Below are positions 34,427 to 44,117 of a stretch of 64,000 nucleotides of DNA, in pieces. Source of the DNA: Sphingomonas lutea. Lineage in GTDB: Bacteria > Pseudomonadota > Alphaproteobacteria > Sphingomonadales > Sphingomonadaceae. The position numbers and the translations under genes are program-made. Under the pieces are notes generated by a model. That model was not told the DNA's origin and did not search any database. It saw only the letters and a program-made list of their open reading frames with translations. Location of the stretch: contig NZ_CP060718.1 in NCBI RefSeq assembly GCF_014396785.1, positions 1,756,501 through 1,820,500 of the forward strand, written 5' to 3'. The first letter of the stretch is position 1. Each line of letters begins with the position of its first letter.

Positions 34427-34905
34427 GCCTGGAAAGCGTCCGCGCCTGGCTGGCCGAAAATGCGCCCGACCTGCCCCTCATCGAGGTCGACGCCAGCACC
34501 GCGACCGTCGAAAGTGCAGCCAAGGCGCTCGGTGTCGAGCCGGCACGAATCGCCAAGACGCTCGCGATCCGCGCGGGCGATCTGACGTTCCTTCTTGTCA
34601 CACGCGGCGACGCGCGGCTCGACAACCGCAAGTGCAAGGATGAATTCGGCGCAAGGCCGCGAATGCTTGGCGCGGCGGAGACGCTCGACCTGACCGGCCA
34701 TCCGGTCGGCGGGGTCAACCCCTTCGGACTGAAGGCGGCGTTGCCGGTCTATCTCGACGTGTCGCTGCGACCGTTCGATGTCGTTTATCCGGCCGGCGGG
34801 TCGCTCAATACCTCGGTCGAAGTGCCGACGAACCGGCTGTTCGACCTCGTCGGCGAACGCTGGGTCGATCTATGCCGCTTGCCCGAGGAACCGGGCGGGG
34901 CTTAG
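34423..34905 (+). CDS. YbaK/ProX-type aminoacyl-tRNA deacylase
   Basis: The 160-residue protein belongs to the YbaK/EbsC superfamily, which hydrolyses misacylated tRNA (Cys-tRNA-Pro, Ala-tRNA-Pro). Visible features are VESAAKALGVEPARIAKTL, the catalytic-site lysine of that helix, DNRKCKDEFGARPRML and the GHPVGGVNPFGL loop. Its ATG overlaps the yjbQ stop. Its 3' end overlaps the convergent FAD oxidoreductase gene by 36 bases. Confidence 0.9.
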   Translation: MSLESVRAWLAENAPDLPLIEVDASTATVESAAKALGVEPARIAKTLAIRAGDLTFLLVTRGDARLDNRKCKDEFGARPRMLGAAETLDLTGHPVGGVNPFGLKAALPVYLDVSLRPFDVVYPAGGSLNTSVEVPTNRLFDLVGERWVDLCRLPEEPGGA

Positions 34906-35997
34906 CTCGCCGGGCGCGGCATCTGCGACCGGCCACGGCGTGCTGGCAATGAGCGATTCGACGATCGCGGCCACCGCCGGTGCCGTCTGCAACCCCGCCC
35001 CGCCCTGCCCCGCCAGCCAGAAAAAGCCCTCCGCGTCAGGCGCGAAGCCGACGACCGGCAGGCGGTCCGGTGCAAAGCTCCGCAGTCCGGCCCAGCGGTG
35101 CACGATGCGGCGCACCTTCATCACCGTCCGCTCCTCGATCCGGTGCGCGGCCAGGGCCATTTCATATTCTTCGGGCTGTGCATCGCATGGGTCGGTCGCG
35201 ACCTCGTCCATCGGCGAGGCGAAAATGCGCCCGGCTTCGGGGCCGAAATAGACTTCGTCGCCGACCGTCTTGGTGAACGGCAGGCGCGCGACATCCACGC
35301 CGTCCGGCGCGTCGAACACGATGATCGTGCGCCGCATCGGCTGTAGGCCGATCGGCGTGACGTGCGCGAGCCGCGCCACGGCATCAGCCCACGCCCCCGC
35401 GGCGTTGATCAACAACGGCGCTTCGAATGCGTCCCCGCGCTCGGTGTCGAGCCGCCACCCGCTCCCCGTTCGCGCGATCGTCGCGACTCGGCCATTGCCA
35501 TGAACCTCGCCGCCGTATGCGCGAAGCTGGTGCACGAGCCCCTGCAGCAGCGCATGACCGTCAAGCTTCAGCGCCGTTCGGTCGATGAACCCCCGCTCCG
35601 CCTCGCCGGGCCCGATCCGCAGCACCGGACATTCGGCGCGCAAGCCATCGGCGTCGAGCCAGTCGATCTCGGTGAAGGGCGTCAGGTCGTCGGCCAGTGC
35701 CTCCAGCTGCGCGAACTCGCTTTCGCGCGCGGGCGTCAGGATCGGGAGGCGCGTGGACAGTTCGCCGAAACCCTCGGGCGGGATTTCGAAAAAGTCGCGG
35801 CTGGCCTGCGTCAGCCGACGTACCGGCGGGTTGCCGAGCGCATAATGGAGCAGCGCGGCACTTCGACCCGAAGAATGGAAGCCCGGCTGCTCCTCGGCTT
35901 CGACGACGCGGACCCTGGCGTGCCGGGATAGCGCTGCTGCCGCCGACAACCCCGCGACGCCCCCGCCGATGACCAGGATGTCGCTGATGTGCGTCAC
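34870..35997 (-). CDS. FAD-dependent oxidoreductase of the DAO family
   Basis: The 375-residue protein starts DILVIGGGVAGLSAAAALS, the FAD Rossmann motif, followed by HSSGRSAALLHYALG, seen in a DadA/glycine-oxidase-like group. NAAGAWADAVARLA and GLRSFAPDRLPVVGFAP near the C-terminus complete the fold. The substrate, likely an amino or hydroxy acid, is unknown. It is one base downstream of pntAA and so probably co-transcribed. Confidence 0.88.
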   Translation of the reverse strand: MTHISDILVIGGGVAGLSAAAALSRHARVRVVEAEEQPGFHSSGRSAALLHYALGNPPVRRLTQASRDFFEIPPEGFGELSTRLPILTPARESEFAQLEALADDLTPFTEIDWLDADGLRAECPVLRIGPGEAERGFIDRTALKLDGHALLQGLVHQLRAYGGEVHGNGRVATIARTGSGWRLDTERGDAFEAPLLINAAGAWADAVARLAHVTPIGLQPMRRTIIVFDAPDGVDVARLPFTKTVGDEVYFGPEAGRIFASPMDEVATDPCDAQPEEYEMALAAHRIEERTVMKVRRIVHRWAGLRSFAPDRLPVVGFAPDAEGFFWLAGQGGAGLQTAPAVAAIVESLIASTPWPVADAAPGELSPARFLGQAA

Positions 35998-35998
35998 C

Positions 35999-37129
35999 TC
36001 ACGCCGCGGTCAGGCGCTCGTGAATCACTTTCCCGCCTTGTGTCAGACGGATTCCGCGAACGATCTCATCGTCGTCGGGAAGCACCGGGCGGCCCTGCTC
36101 CTTGTCCCAGAAGGCGGACAGGAAGTTGAACAGGTTGCGCGCGAACAAGGCCGAAGAATCCGCCGGCAGGCTGCGCGCCAGATTGGATGCCCCGATAAGG
36201 GTCACGCCATGCTTGGCCGCTTCCTCACCGGCAACCGTCCCTTCGACATTGCCACCGGCATCGGCCGCCATGTCGACGACCACGCTGCCCGGCCGCATCG
36301 TCGCCAGTTGCGCGTCGCTGATCAAGCGCGGCGCGGGCCGCCCGGGGATCAGCGCCGTGGTAATGACGATGTCCTGCTTGGCGATATGGCTCGAGACCAG
36401 CTCCGCCTGGGCTTTCTGATATTCCTCGGACATTTCGGTGGCGTAGCCGCCGGCGCCTTCGCCCTCGATCCCCGCGACATTCTCGACAAAGATGGGCTTG
36501 GCCCCCAGCGACTGGATCTGCTCCCTGGTGGCCGAGCGCACATCGGTCGCGCTGACCTGCGCGCCGAGCCGCCGAGCGGTGGCGATCGCCTGCAGCCCAG
36601 CGACCCCGACGCCCATGACAAAGACTTTCGCGGGGCTGACCGTGCCCGCCGCGGTCATCATCATCGGAAAAGCGCGGCCATAGCGCGCCGCGCCGTCGAT
36701 CACCGCCTTGTATCCGGCGAGGTTCGACTGCGACGACAAGATATCCATCGACTGCGCGCGCGTGATGCGCGGCATCCATTCCATCGCCAGCGCCTCGAGC
36801 CCTGCCTTGGCATAGGCATCGACGGCTTCCCTGCGCCGCATCGGATCGAGCGCGCCGACCAGCAAGGCGCCGCTTTCCGCGCCCTTCAGCTCGCCCGCCT
36901 CGGGCCCGTTGATGCACAATATGATGCCGGCGCCCTTGAGGACCTCGGCGCGGTTGCCAACCTTCGCGCCTGCCGCCGCGAAGTCGGCGTCGGGGATCGA
37001 TGCCTGCGCCCCTGCCCCGCTCTCGACTGCGACCTCGGCGCCCAGCGCGGCGAATTTCTTCACCGTCTCCGCAATCGCCGCAATGCGCGTTTCGCCCGCG
37101 GCCGATTCCTTGAGGACGGCGATTTTCAT
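35999..37129 (-). CDS. pntAA: NAD(P) transhydrogenase alpha subunit, soluble part
   Basis: The 376-residue protein is the NAD(H)-binding half of the split alpha subunit. It starts MKIAVLKESAAGETRIAA and has RITRAQSMDILSSQSNLAGYKAV and GVGVAGLQAIATARRLGA. The usual next gene, pntAB, is missing; a FAD oxidoreductase follows. pntAB and pntB lie at 29363-31076. The upstream neighbour encodes oxidase subunit IV (16 bases away), an arrangement also found in other sphingomonads. Confidence 0.96.
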   Translation of the reverse strand: MKIAVLKESAAGETRIAAIAETVKKFAALGAEVAVESGAGAQASIPDADFAAAGAKVGNRAEVLKGAGIILCINGPEAGELKGAESGALLVGALDPMRRREAVDAYAKAGLEALAMEWMPRITRAQSMDILSSQSNLAGYKAVIDGAARYGRAFPMMMTAAGTVSPAKVFVMGVGVAGLQAIATARRLGAQVSATDVRSATREQIQSLGAKPIFVENVAGIEGEGAGGYATEMSEEYQKAQAELVSSHIAKQDIVITTALIPGRPAPRLISDAQLATMRPGSVVVDMAADAGGNVEGTVAGEEAAKHGVTLIGASNLARSLPADSSALFARNLFNFLSAFWDKEQGRPVLPDDDEIVRGIRLTQGGKVIHERLTAA

Positions 37130-37145
37130 GGCGATTGCGAGCCGC

Positions 37146-37295
37146 CTAATTGGCGATGATGACGACGACGATCGCGGCGATCACGAAGGAGATCACCGCG
37201 CCCCATTTGAACATTGCCGTGAACCACGAATAATCGCGGACGTGCGGCACCATTTCCGGCTTGGGATTGGTGAACAAAGATTCGTCCTGGCTCAT
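37146..37295 (-). CDS. aa3-type cytochrome c oxidase subunit IV
   Basis: The 49-residue protein has a polar N-terminus (MSQDESLFTNPKPEMVPHVR), then DYSWFTAMFKWGAVISF and one membrane helix (AIAAIVVVIIAN-like end). This is the small bacterial COX IV family that sits at the edge of the alphaproteobacterial aa3 oxidase. The frame remains open upstream, but the family start is the ATG at 37295. Confidence 0.9.
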   Translation of the reverse strand: MSQDESLFTNPKPEMVPHVRDYSWFTAMFKWGAVISFVIAAIVVVIIAN

Positions 37296-37424
37296 GTCGC
37301 TTTCAACTCCCTTGCACGCAGCGCGCGTCGTGGGGTGTCCATAACAAGGCAATCGGGCCCGCCCAAGCCCTCCTTTAAGGCGGCCTTTACCCCTCGCATC
37401 TACAATGAGCGGCGAAAGGCCGAC

Positions 37425-38858
37425 ATGACCGAAGACCGCGTCCGCTCTTTGCTGCTGCTCGATTCCGACGCCGATGAGCGCCGGTTGATCTCGGCCAATG
37501 CTGCGCGGGTGGGCTGGAGTGTTGTGGGGGCAGCAGACGAGGAAACCGCGACCGCGCTTCTGCAGGGGCCGCATGGCCGCGAGGTTCAGGCCGCGCTTCT
37601 GGGGTCGTGGAGTGCCGAGCACGGGCCGCAGATGATCGCCAACCTGCGCAATCTTCGGCCCGATCTGCCGGTCATCGTCCTGTCGCATGGCGATAGCGTA
37701 TCGGTTGCGGTCGAAGCGATGCGCGCCGGCGCCTCCGATTTCCTGGTCCGTCCGGTCGCGCCCGAACGCCTGCTCGACGCGCTGGCCACCAGTTCCGACC
37801 GCCGCAAGGCCGTTGGCGAACTTGCGCCGGTGTCCGAAAAGCTCGCGCCGTGCCTGTCGCTCGAACAATTGATCGGCGCCGCCCCTGAGTTCCGCTCGGC
37901 CCTGGCGGTTGCCGCCAAGGCGGCGCGCAATCGCCTGCCGATCCTGATCATCGGCGAGCCCGGTACCGGCAAGGAAACGATCGCCCGCGCCATTCATTCG
38001 GCCAGCCTGCGCGCCAAGGGGCCGCTACTCACGCTCGATTGCAAGGCAGTCGCCGCAAACATCATCGACAGTGAGCTGTTCGGCCACGAAAAGGGTGCCT
38101 TCCCCGGCGCGTTCGCGGCCAAAACCGGCAAGCTGGTTCAGGCCGACACCGGCACGCTGCTGCTCGACGAGATCGCCGCGCTGCCGATGGAAACGCAGGA
38201 GCGGCTCGACCGCGCACTCGCCACCGGCGAGGTGCGGCCGGTGGGCCTCAACGGCAGCTATTCGGTCGACGTGCGGGTAATCGCGACCAGCAGCCGTCCT
38301 CTGCCCGACGATTTCCTGCCCGGCCTGGCCGAGCGGATCGCGACGACCGTTACACTGCCCCCGCTGCGGGAACGTAGCGGCGACATCCCCGGCCTCGCCC
38401 GGCACCTGTTGCAGCGGCTCGGCGAGCAGACCGGCCTGCCGCCGCTGTCGATCGGCAATGACGCCCTTGCCGTGCTGATGCGCTACGGCTGGCCGGGCAA
38501 CGTGCGCCAGCTGGCGGGCGTGCTGTTTCGCGCGGGCCTGCAGTGCGATGGAAGTTCTCTCACCGCCGAACATTTCCCGCATATCGCGGTGCAATCGCGC
38601 TTCTCCGGCCGTCGCAGCGATTTCACGCCCAACATCGGCAAGGGCGGCCGCGACGAAGCGATCGGCGGCCTTCCCGGCGTCACCTTGTACGAAAGCGACG
38701 GCAACCTGCGCCCACTCGAAGAGATCGAAGCCGACATTATCCGCCTTGCCATCGGCCACTATCGCGGCCGCATGACCGAAGTCGCGCGGCGCCTGGGGAT
38801 CGGGCGCTCGACGCTTTACCGGAAGCTCGGCGAACTGGGCATCGACACCGCCGCCTGA
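37425..38858 (+). CDS. NtrC-type regulator with degenerate receiver and altered GAFTGA motif
   Basis: The 477-residue protein has receiver (1-120), AAA+ and Fis-type HTH domains. In the receiver the acidic pair is present (LLDSDADE), but the phospho-Asp is replaced (ALLGSW at 58-62) and the conserved Lys is Arg (LVRPVAP, 109). The AAA+ part has Walker A GEPGTGKE (177-184) and LLLDEI, but the sigma54-contact loop reads GAFPGA (224-229) instead of GAFTGA. The HTH is GRMTEVARRLGIGRSTLYRKL. It may not act as a usual phospho-dependent sigma54 activator. ATG 37425 follows GAAAGG. Confidence 0.88.
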   Translation: MTEDRVRSLLLLDSDADERRLISANAARVGWSVVGAADEETATALLQGPHGREVQAALLGSWSAEHGPQMIANLRNLRPDLPVIVLSHGDSVSVAVEAMRAGASDFLVRPVAPERLLDALATSSDRRKAVGELAPVSEKLAPCLSLEQLIGAAPEFRSALAVAAKAARNRLPILIIGEPGTGKETIARAIHSASLRAKGPLLTLDCKAVAANIIDSELFGHEKGAFPGAFAAKTGKLVQADTGTLLLDEIAALPMETQERLDRALATGEVRPVGLNGSYSVDVRVIATSSRPLPDDFLPGLAERIATTVTLPPLRERSGDIPGLARHLLQRLGEQTGLPPLSIGNDALAVLMRYGWPGNVRQLAGVLFRAGLQCDGSSLTAEHFPHIAVQSRFSGRRSDFTPNIGKGGRDEAIGGLPGVTLYESDGNLRPLEEIEADIIRLAIGHYRGRMTEVARRLGIGRSTLYRKLGELGIDTAA

Positions 38859-38875
38859 GGCGCTAGCCTCGCGCC

Positions 38876-39649
38876 ATGCGATTGCTGCTTGGCGCTCTCC
38901 TGCTCACCCACACCTCATGCGACCGGCCAACCGCAAAGGCGGAGGCGCCGCCATCCCCATGCCGCGAGGAGCGCTTTGACGGATCGCGCTTCACCGTCTG
39001 CGACCCCAAGGGCGGAGAGCTCGTCCTCGTCGCGGCAGGGAAAGGCGAGCCGCCTGCACGAAGCTTCGCCGAAGTCGGCGGCACGATCGACGCGAACCGC
39101 GTCGCCTTCGCCATGAACGCGGGCATGTTCGACGAAGACGGTCGGCCGATCGGTCTTGCCATCGTCGACGGGCGCGAGGTGCGCGCCCTCAACCGGCGCG
39201 AGGGCGGCGGCAATTTCCACCTCATGCCCAACGGGGTCTTCCAGGTTACGCGTGACGGCAATGCCGCGGTTATCGCTACCACCGCGTGGAAGCTGAATCC
39301 CAACATCAGGTTCGCGTCGCAATCCGGGCCCATGCTCGTCATTGGCGGCAAGCTTCATCCGAAGCTCGGTCATGACGGGACGTCGCGGCTCATTCGCAAC
39401 GGCGTCGGCACGCACAAAGGCAAGGCGCTGTTCGTTATCTCCGAGGATGGCGTGTCGCTCGGCAAGTTCGCGCGCTTCTTCCGCGATCAACTCAAAACGC
39501 CGGACGCGCTCTACTTCGACGGGTCGGTCAGTTCGCTGTGGGATCCGGCCAACGGCCGCCAGGATTCGCTGACGCCGCTGGGGCCGATCATCATTGCGCT
39601 CAAACCCGCGGCGTCAGCGCCTGGTCGCGGAAGCCCCGCCACACCTTGA
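38876..39649 (+). CDS. Phosphodiester glycosidase family (NAGPA-like) exported protein
   Basis: The protein has 257 residues and a short signal peptide, possibly lipoprotein (LLTHTSCDR). The NAGPA domain is seen in VAFAMNAGMFDEDGRPIGL, GNFHLMPNGVF, ASQSGPMLVIGG and DALYFDGSVSSLW. The family cleaves sugar phosphodiesters. It lies 17 bases after the regulator gene, and its last 50 bases overlap the convergent folP end. Confidence 0.85.
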   Translation: MRLLLGALLLTHTSCDRPTAKAEAPPSPCREERFDGSRFTVCDPKGGELVLVAAGKGEPPARSFAEVGGTIDANRVAFAMNAGMFDEDGRPIGLAIVDGREVRALNRREGGGNFHLMPNGVFQVTRDGNAAVIATTAWKLNPNIRFASQSGPMLVIGGKLHPKLGHDGTSRLIRNGVGTHKGKALFVISEDGVSLGKFARFFRDQLKTPDALYFDGSVSSLWDPANGRQDSLTPLGPIIIALKPAASAPGRGSPATP

Positions 39650-40676
39650 GCGCCTGCACTGTCTCCGGAACGTCGTGGACGCGGATCACTTGCGCGCCCT
39701 GCTCCGCCGCCTTGAGCGCAAACGCGAGGCTGCCCGCCAGCCGTTGATCGGCGGGCGCTTCGTTGGATAGCGCACCGATTGTCCGCTTGCGGCTCGCACC
39801 CAAGGCGATCGGGCAGCCGAGCGAATGGAATAGCGCAAGGCCGTTCATCAGCTCGAGATTGTGCCCGACATTCTTGCCGAAGCCGAAGCCGGGATCGATC
39901 AAGATCTTGTTGCGCGCGATTCCCGCCGCTTCCGCCGCCGCGATCCGCTCTTCGAGCCACAAATAAACCTCCACCAGCACGTCGGCGTAGCGCGGGTCGT
40001 CCTGCATCGTCGCCGGATCGCCCCGGTGGTGCATCAAGACTACGGGAACGCCCGCCGCCGCCGCCGTCTCTGCCGAACGAGGGTCGTAAGTCTGTGCCGA
40101 CACATCGTTGATGAGCTGCGCGCCGGCCTGCACCGCTGCCGTCATGACGTCAGCCTTGCGCGTGTCGACCGATACCGCCGCGCCGCCGCCGGCGAGTTGG
40201 CGAATAACCGGCACGACGCGCGCGATTTCGTCGCCTTCCCAGACGGTCTGCGCGCCGGGGCGGGTCGATTCCCCGCCGACGTCGATGATCGCGGCGCCCG
40301 CTCCAGCCATGTCGGCCCCCGCCGCCGCAGCTTCGGCCGCATCGGCGAAGCGACCGCCGTCGGAAAAGCTGTCTGGGGTGACGTTGAGGATTCCCATCAC
40401 CTGCGGTTGATCGAGCCGGATCGTGCGCCCGCCCAGCTGCAGCGGCGCGCGCGCACTGGTCAGCGCCGCCCACTGCCCGGCCATGTCATCGTCGAGACGG
40501 CTTTCGATGTCAGCGATCGGCGCCAGTTCGGTGGCGGTCCTGCGGCCATTATGAATCGAAATCAGTTCGACCATCGCGAAGAAATTGAGCCCGCCGGCCA
40601 GCCGCGCGACCTTCCCGTCGTGACCGAAAGGAGAATCGACGAAGCCGGTGGGTCGGAGCAGGGTTCGCGTTGCCAT
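39600..40676 (-). CDS. folP: Dihydropteroate synthase
   Basis: It condenses p-aminobenzoate with the pterin diphosphate made by FolK. The 358-residue protein has an N-terminal extension of about 85 residues, then VMGILNVTPDSFSDGG, GGESTRPGA, VSVDTRKADV, LINDVSAQ, LMHHRGDP, ILIDPGFGFGKN and GASRKRTIG. The extension is common in sphingomonads. ATG 40676 (MATRTLLRPTG) was chosen; further upstream the frame enters repeat C. Confidence 0.95.
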   Translation of the reverse strand: MATRTLLRPTGFVDSPFGHDGKVARLAGGLNFFAMVELISIHNGRRTATELAPIADIESRLDDDMAGQWAALTSARAPLQLGGRTIRLDQPQVMGILNVTPDSFSDGGRFADAAEAAAAGADMAGAGAAIIDVGGESTRPGAQTVWEGDEIARVVPVIRQLAGGGAAVSVDTRKADVMTAAVQAGAQLINDVSAQTYDPRSAETAAAAGVPVVLMHHRGDPATMQDDPRYADVLVEVYLWLEERIAAAEAAGIARNKILIDPGFGFGKNVGHNLELMNGLALFHSLGCPIALGASRKRTIGALSNEAPADQRLAGSLAFALKAAEQGAQVIRVHDVPETVQALKVWRGFRDQALTPRV

Positions 40677-40681
40677 ATGTT

Positions 40682-40805
40682 CGTTCGTCCTGAGCGAAGT
40701 CGAAGGGCGCTGGCAAGCCGGTCGTGCCAAGCGCCCTTCGACGTAGTTTATCCTGAGTGACGCCGCAGACGGCGTCGAAGGGCTTCGCTCCGCTCAGGAC
40801 GAACG
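40682..40805. repeat. Family C palindromic cluster between folP and ccrM
   Basis: GTTCGTCCTGAGCGAAGTCGAAGGGCGC opens the block; AGCGCCCTTCGACGTAGTTTATCCTGAGTG is its inverted partner; a third arm, GTCGAAGGGCTTCGCTCCGCTCAGGACGAAC, ends it. The block covers the whole folP-ccrM gap and probably results from repeated insertion or duplication of one unit. Confidence 0.92.
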
Positions 40806-40807
40806 GA

Positions 40808-41980
<1,173 letters not shown>

Positions 41981-42078
41981 TCAGCGCGGACTCGCGGTCA
42001 ACATCGAAGAGGTTAACGGGAGCCCGCCAGCCACGAGAACAAGACAAGTCCGTAACGATCCGGACACAAGATATTGAG

Positions 42079-42771
42079 TCAGGCGGCGGCGCGCGGACCC
42101 AACTGGTGGTGGTGTGGCGCGGAGGACTCGCCTGGGCGCTTTTCCGCCATCTTGAGCTCGGGCTGCGCCGCGGCGTCGATCATCTGGCGCACCAGGCCGA
42201 AGCTTTTGCGGTGCAGCGGGGTCGGCCCGAGCTCGCGCAAGGCGCGGCGATGATCGGGCGTCGGATAGCCGCGGTTGCGCTCCCAGCCGTAGCCCGGATG
42301 CGCCTCGGCATAGCTGACCATCATGCGGTCGCGCGTCACCTTGGCGATGATCGACGCGGCGGCGATCGAGCGGCATTTGGCGTCGCCGTCGACGATCGCC
42401 TTCGACGGCCGGGACCATTTGGGGCAGGCGTTGCCGTCGACCAGCACCCACGCCGGATCGAGCCCCAGCGCCTCGACCGCGCGGGTCATCGCCAGCATCC
42501 GCGCCCAGTAGATGTTGATCTCGTCGATTTCCTCGACCGTCGCGATCCCCACGCCCCACGCCGCGACTTTGGTGATCTTGGCGTAAAGCGCCTCGCGCTT
42601 CTCCAGCGGCAAATTCTTGCTGTCGTCGATCCCGCGCGGGAATTTGGCGCGGTCGAGGATCACCGCCCCCGCCACCACCGGCCCCGCCAACGGCGCACAC
42701 CCCGCCTCGTCCACGCCCGCAAGCGGCTGCGGATAATCGAGCTCAAGCCGGAAAGAACAGCGCCGGGGCAT
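42079..42771 (-). CDS. rnhB: Ribonuclease HII
   Basis: It cleaves RNA at single ribonucleotides in DNA. The 230-residue protein has VDEAGCAPLAGPVVAGAV; most bacteria have DEAGRGPLAGP, but the CA variant is common in alphaproteobacteria and keeps the metal residues. VLVDGNACPKW and SIIAKVTRDRMM add the other acidic residues. The C-terminus (KMAEKRPGESSAPHHHQ) is poorly conserved. It lies upstream of ccrM. Confidence 0.95.
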   Translation of the reverse strand: MPRRCSFRLELDYPQPLAGVDEAGCAPLAGPVVAGAVILDRAKFPRGIDDSKNLPLEKREALYAKITKVAAWGVGIATVEEIDEINIYWARMLAMTRAVEALGLDPAWVLVDGNACPKWSRPSKAIVDGDAKCRSIAAASIIAKVTRDRMMVSYAEAHPGYGWERNRGYPTPDHRRALRELGPTPLHRKSFGLVRQMIDAAAQPELKMAEKRPGESSAPHHHQLGPRAAA

Positions 42772-42779
42772 GGCGCTTG

Positions 42780-42813
42780 TTATTCGTCATTCCCGCGAAG
42801 GCGGAAACCCGGA
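42780..42813. repeat. Partial ATTCGTCATTCCCGCGAAGGCGG repeat
   Basis: The sequence begins TATTCGTCATTCCCGCGAAGG and continues CGGAAACCCGGATTTTTG. It resembles a widespread proteobacterial intergenic palindrome whose halves are TTCCCGC/GCGGGAA. This copy is degenerate on the right side. Single copy in this window. Confidence 0.65.
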
Positions 42814-42853
42814 TTTTTGCGCACGAAGCCACAATCCACAAATAAGTGCGGAT

Positions 42854-44032
42854 TCAATCCCTCATCCGCCACGGCGGGAAGCGGCGCGCCTCGCCGGCTT
42901 TGTAGAGGAAAATGATGTTGCCGTCCGGGTCGCGGAGGCGTGCTTCGCGCCACATCCATGGTTGGTTGCGCGGGCCGTGTTCGAAGATGAGGCCGCTGCG
43001 CGCGAGCTGCTCGACCCGGCTGTCGAGATCGTCGCATTCGAAATAGACCGCAGTCGTGGCGATGATCTTTTCCTCGGCGTCGATCTGGACCGAGAAGGTC
43101 GCGCCGCCGGCGGTCTCGAAGCGCGCATAATCGGGCGGATTGTCAACGATCTGCTTGAGCCCGAGCTTGAGGTAGAATTCGACCGAGCGCGCATAATTGG
43201 TGCCGGTGACCGTCACCTGGTTGAGCCGCGGCGCGCCGCCGACGTCAAGGCGCACATTGGCCTGGCCGATCGGCCCCGCCCCCTGCCCCAGCCCCGGCGC
43301 ATCGTGCAGCGCGACGCGGACAAACTCGCGCGCCCGCGCCACCGCGTCGGACAGGCTCGCGCCGCCAGCGAGGAAGAACGCGATCGCGCTGGCGAGGGTG
43401 CAGCCGGTGCCGTGGGTGCTCGTCGTGTCAATCCGCTGGCCCTGCCAGCTGGTCATATTGTCGGTTTCGATCAGCGCGTCGGCGAGTGCGTCGCCTTCCT
43501 CGTGCCCGCCCTTGATCAGGACCGCGCAGCCATGCTCGCCCACCAGATGCAACGCGGCAGCGACCGGGTCTTCTTCGGCGGTCAGGCGGCTCAGTTCGGG
43601 CAGATTGGGGGTGACGATCGTCGCGACCTTCATCAGCCGCCCAAACGCCGCGACGGTGGCGTCGTCGGCGAGCGTCGCGCCGCTGGTCGCGACCATCACC
43701 GGATCGAACACGATCGGCAGGCCGGGCTGATCGGCGCGCAGCCGTTCGAGCCGCGCCGCCACCTGCTCGGCGGTGAAAGCGCTCCCGATCATCCCGATCT
43801 TGACCGCGTCGACCCCGATGTCGTCCACGACGGCGTCAATCTGCGCGAGGATTATTTCGGCCGGCACAGGATGCACTGCGGTCACGCCGAGCGTGTTCTG
43901 CGCAGTGATCGCGGTGACCGCAGTCATCGCGTGACCGCCGAGCATGGTGACGGTCTTGATGTCCGCCTGAATCCCGGCTCCGCCGCCGGAATCGGAGCCA
44001 GCAACGATCAGGATCCGCGCAGTCGACGTCAT
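42854..44032 (-). CDS. thiD: ThiD hydroxymethylpyrimidine (phosphate) kinase fused to a VOC (glyoxalase-like) domain
   Basis: Residues 1 to about 265 are a full ThiD kinase (IVAGSDSGGGAGIQADIKT, FDPVMVATSGATL, TPNLPELSRL, THGTGCTLASAIAFFLAGG) that phosphorylates HMP in thiamine synthesis. From about 270 a VOC/glyoxalase domain follows (LNQVTVTGTNYARSVEFYLKLGL, ARLRDPDGNIIFLY). Both are in one frame with no break. ATG 44032 matches ThiD starts. The VOC part could bind a thiamine intermediate or metal; this is unknown. Confidence 0.92.
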   Translation of the reverse strand: MTSTARILIVAGSDSGGGAGIQADIKTVTMLGGHAMTAVTAITAQNTLGVTAVHPVPAEIILAQIDAVVDDIGVDAVKIGMIGSAFTAEQVAARLERLRADQPGLPIVFDPVMVATSGATLADDATVAAFGRLMKVATIVTPNLPELSRLTAEEDPVAAALHLVGEHGCAVLIKGGHEEGDALADALIETDNMTSWQGQRIDTTSTHGTGCTLASAIAFFLAGGASLSDAVARAREFVRVALHDAPGLGQGAGPIGQANVRLDVGGAPRLNQVTVTGTNYARSVEFYLKLGLKQIVDNPPDYARFETAGGATFSVQIDAEEKIIATTAVYFECDDLDSRVEQLARSGLIFEHGPRNQPWMWREARLRDPDGNIIFLYKAGEARRFPPWRMRD

Positions 44033-44117
44033 TGCATTTGACCTCGACCCCCGCGTCGGGGCGAAGTTGTCCATGTGCACGATGTCGTGCGTAGGGGGAA
44101 AAGTCCCAACAAAGCGT

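Noticed and set aside
37296..37997. Long minus-strand extension of the oxidase subunit IV frame
   Set aside because: It is opposite the NtrC-like gene; the family is only about 50 residues long and the ATG at 37295 fits it.
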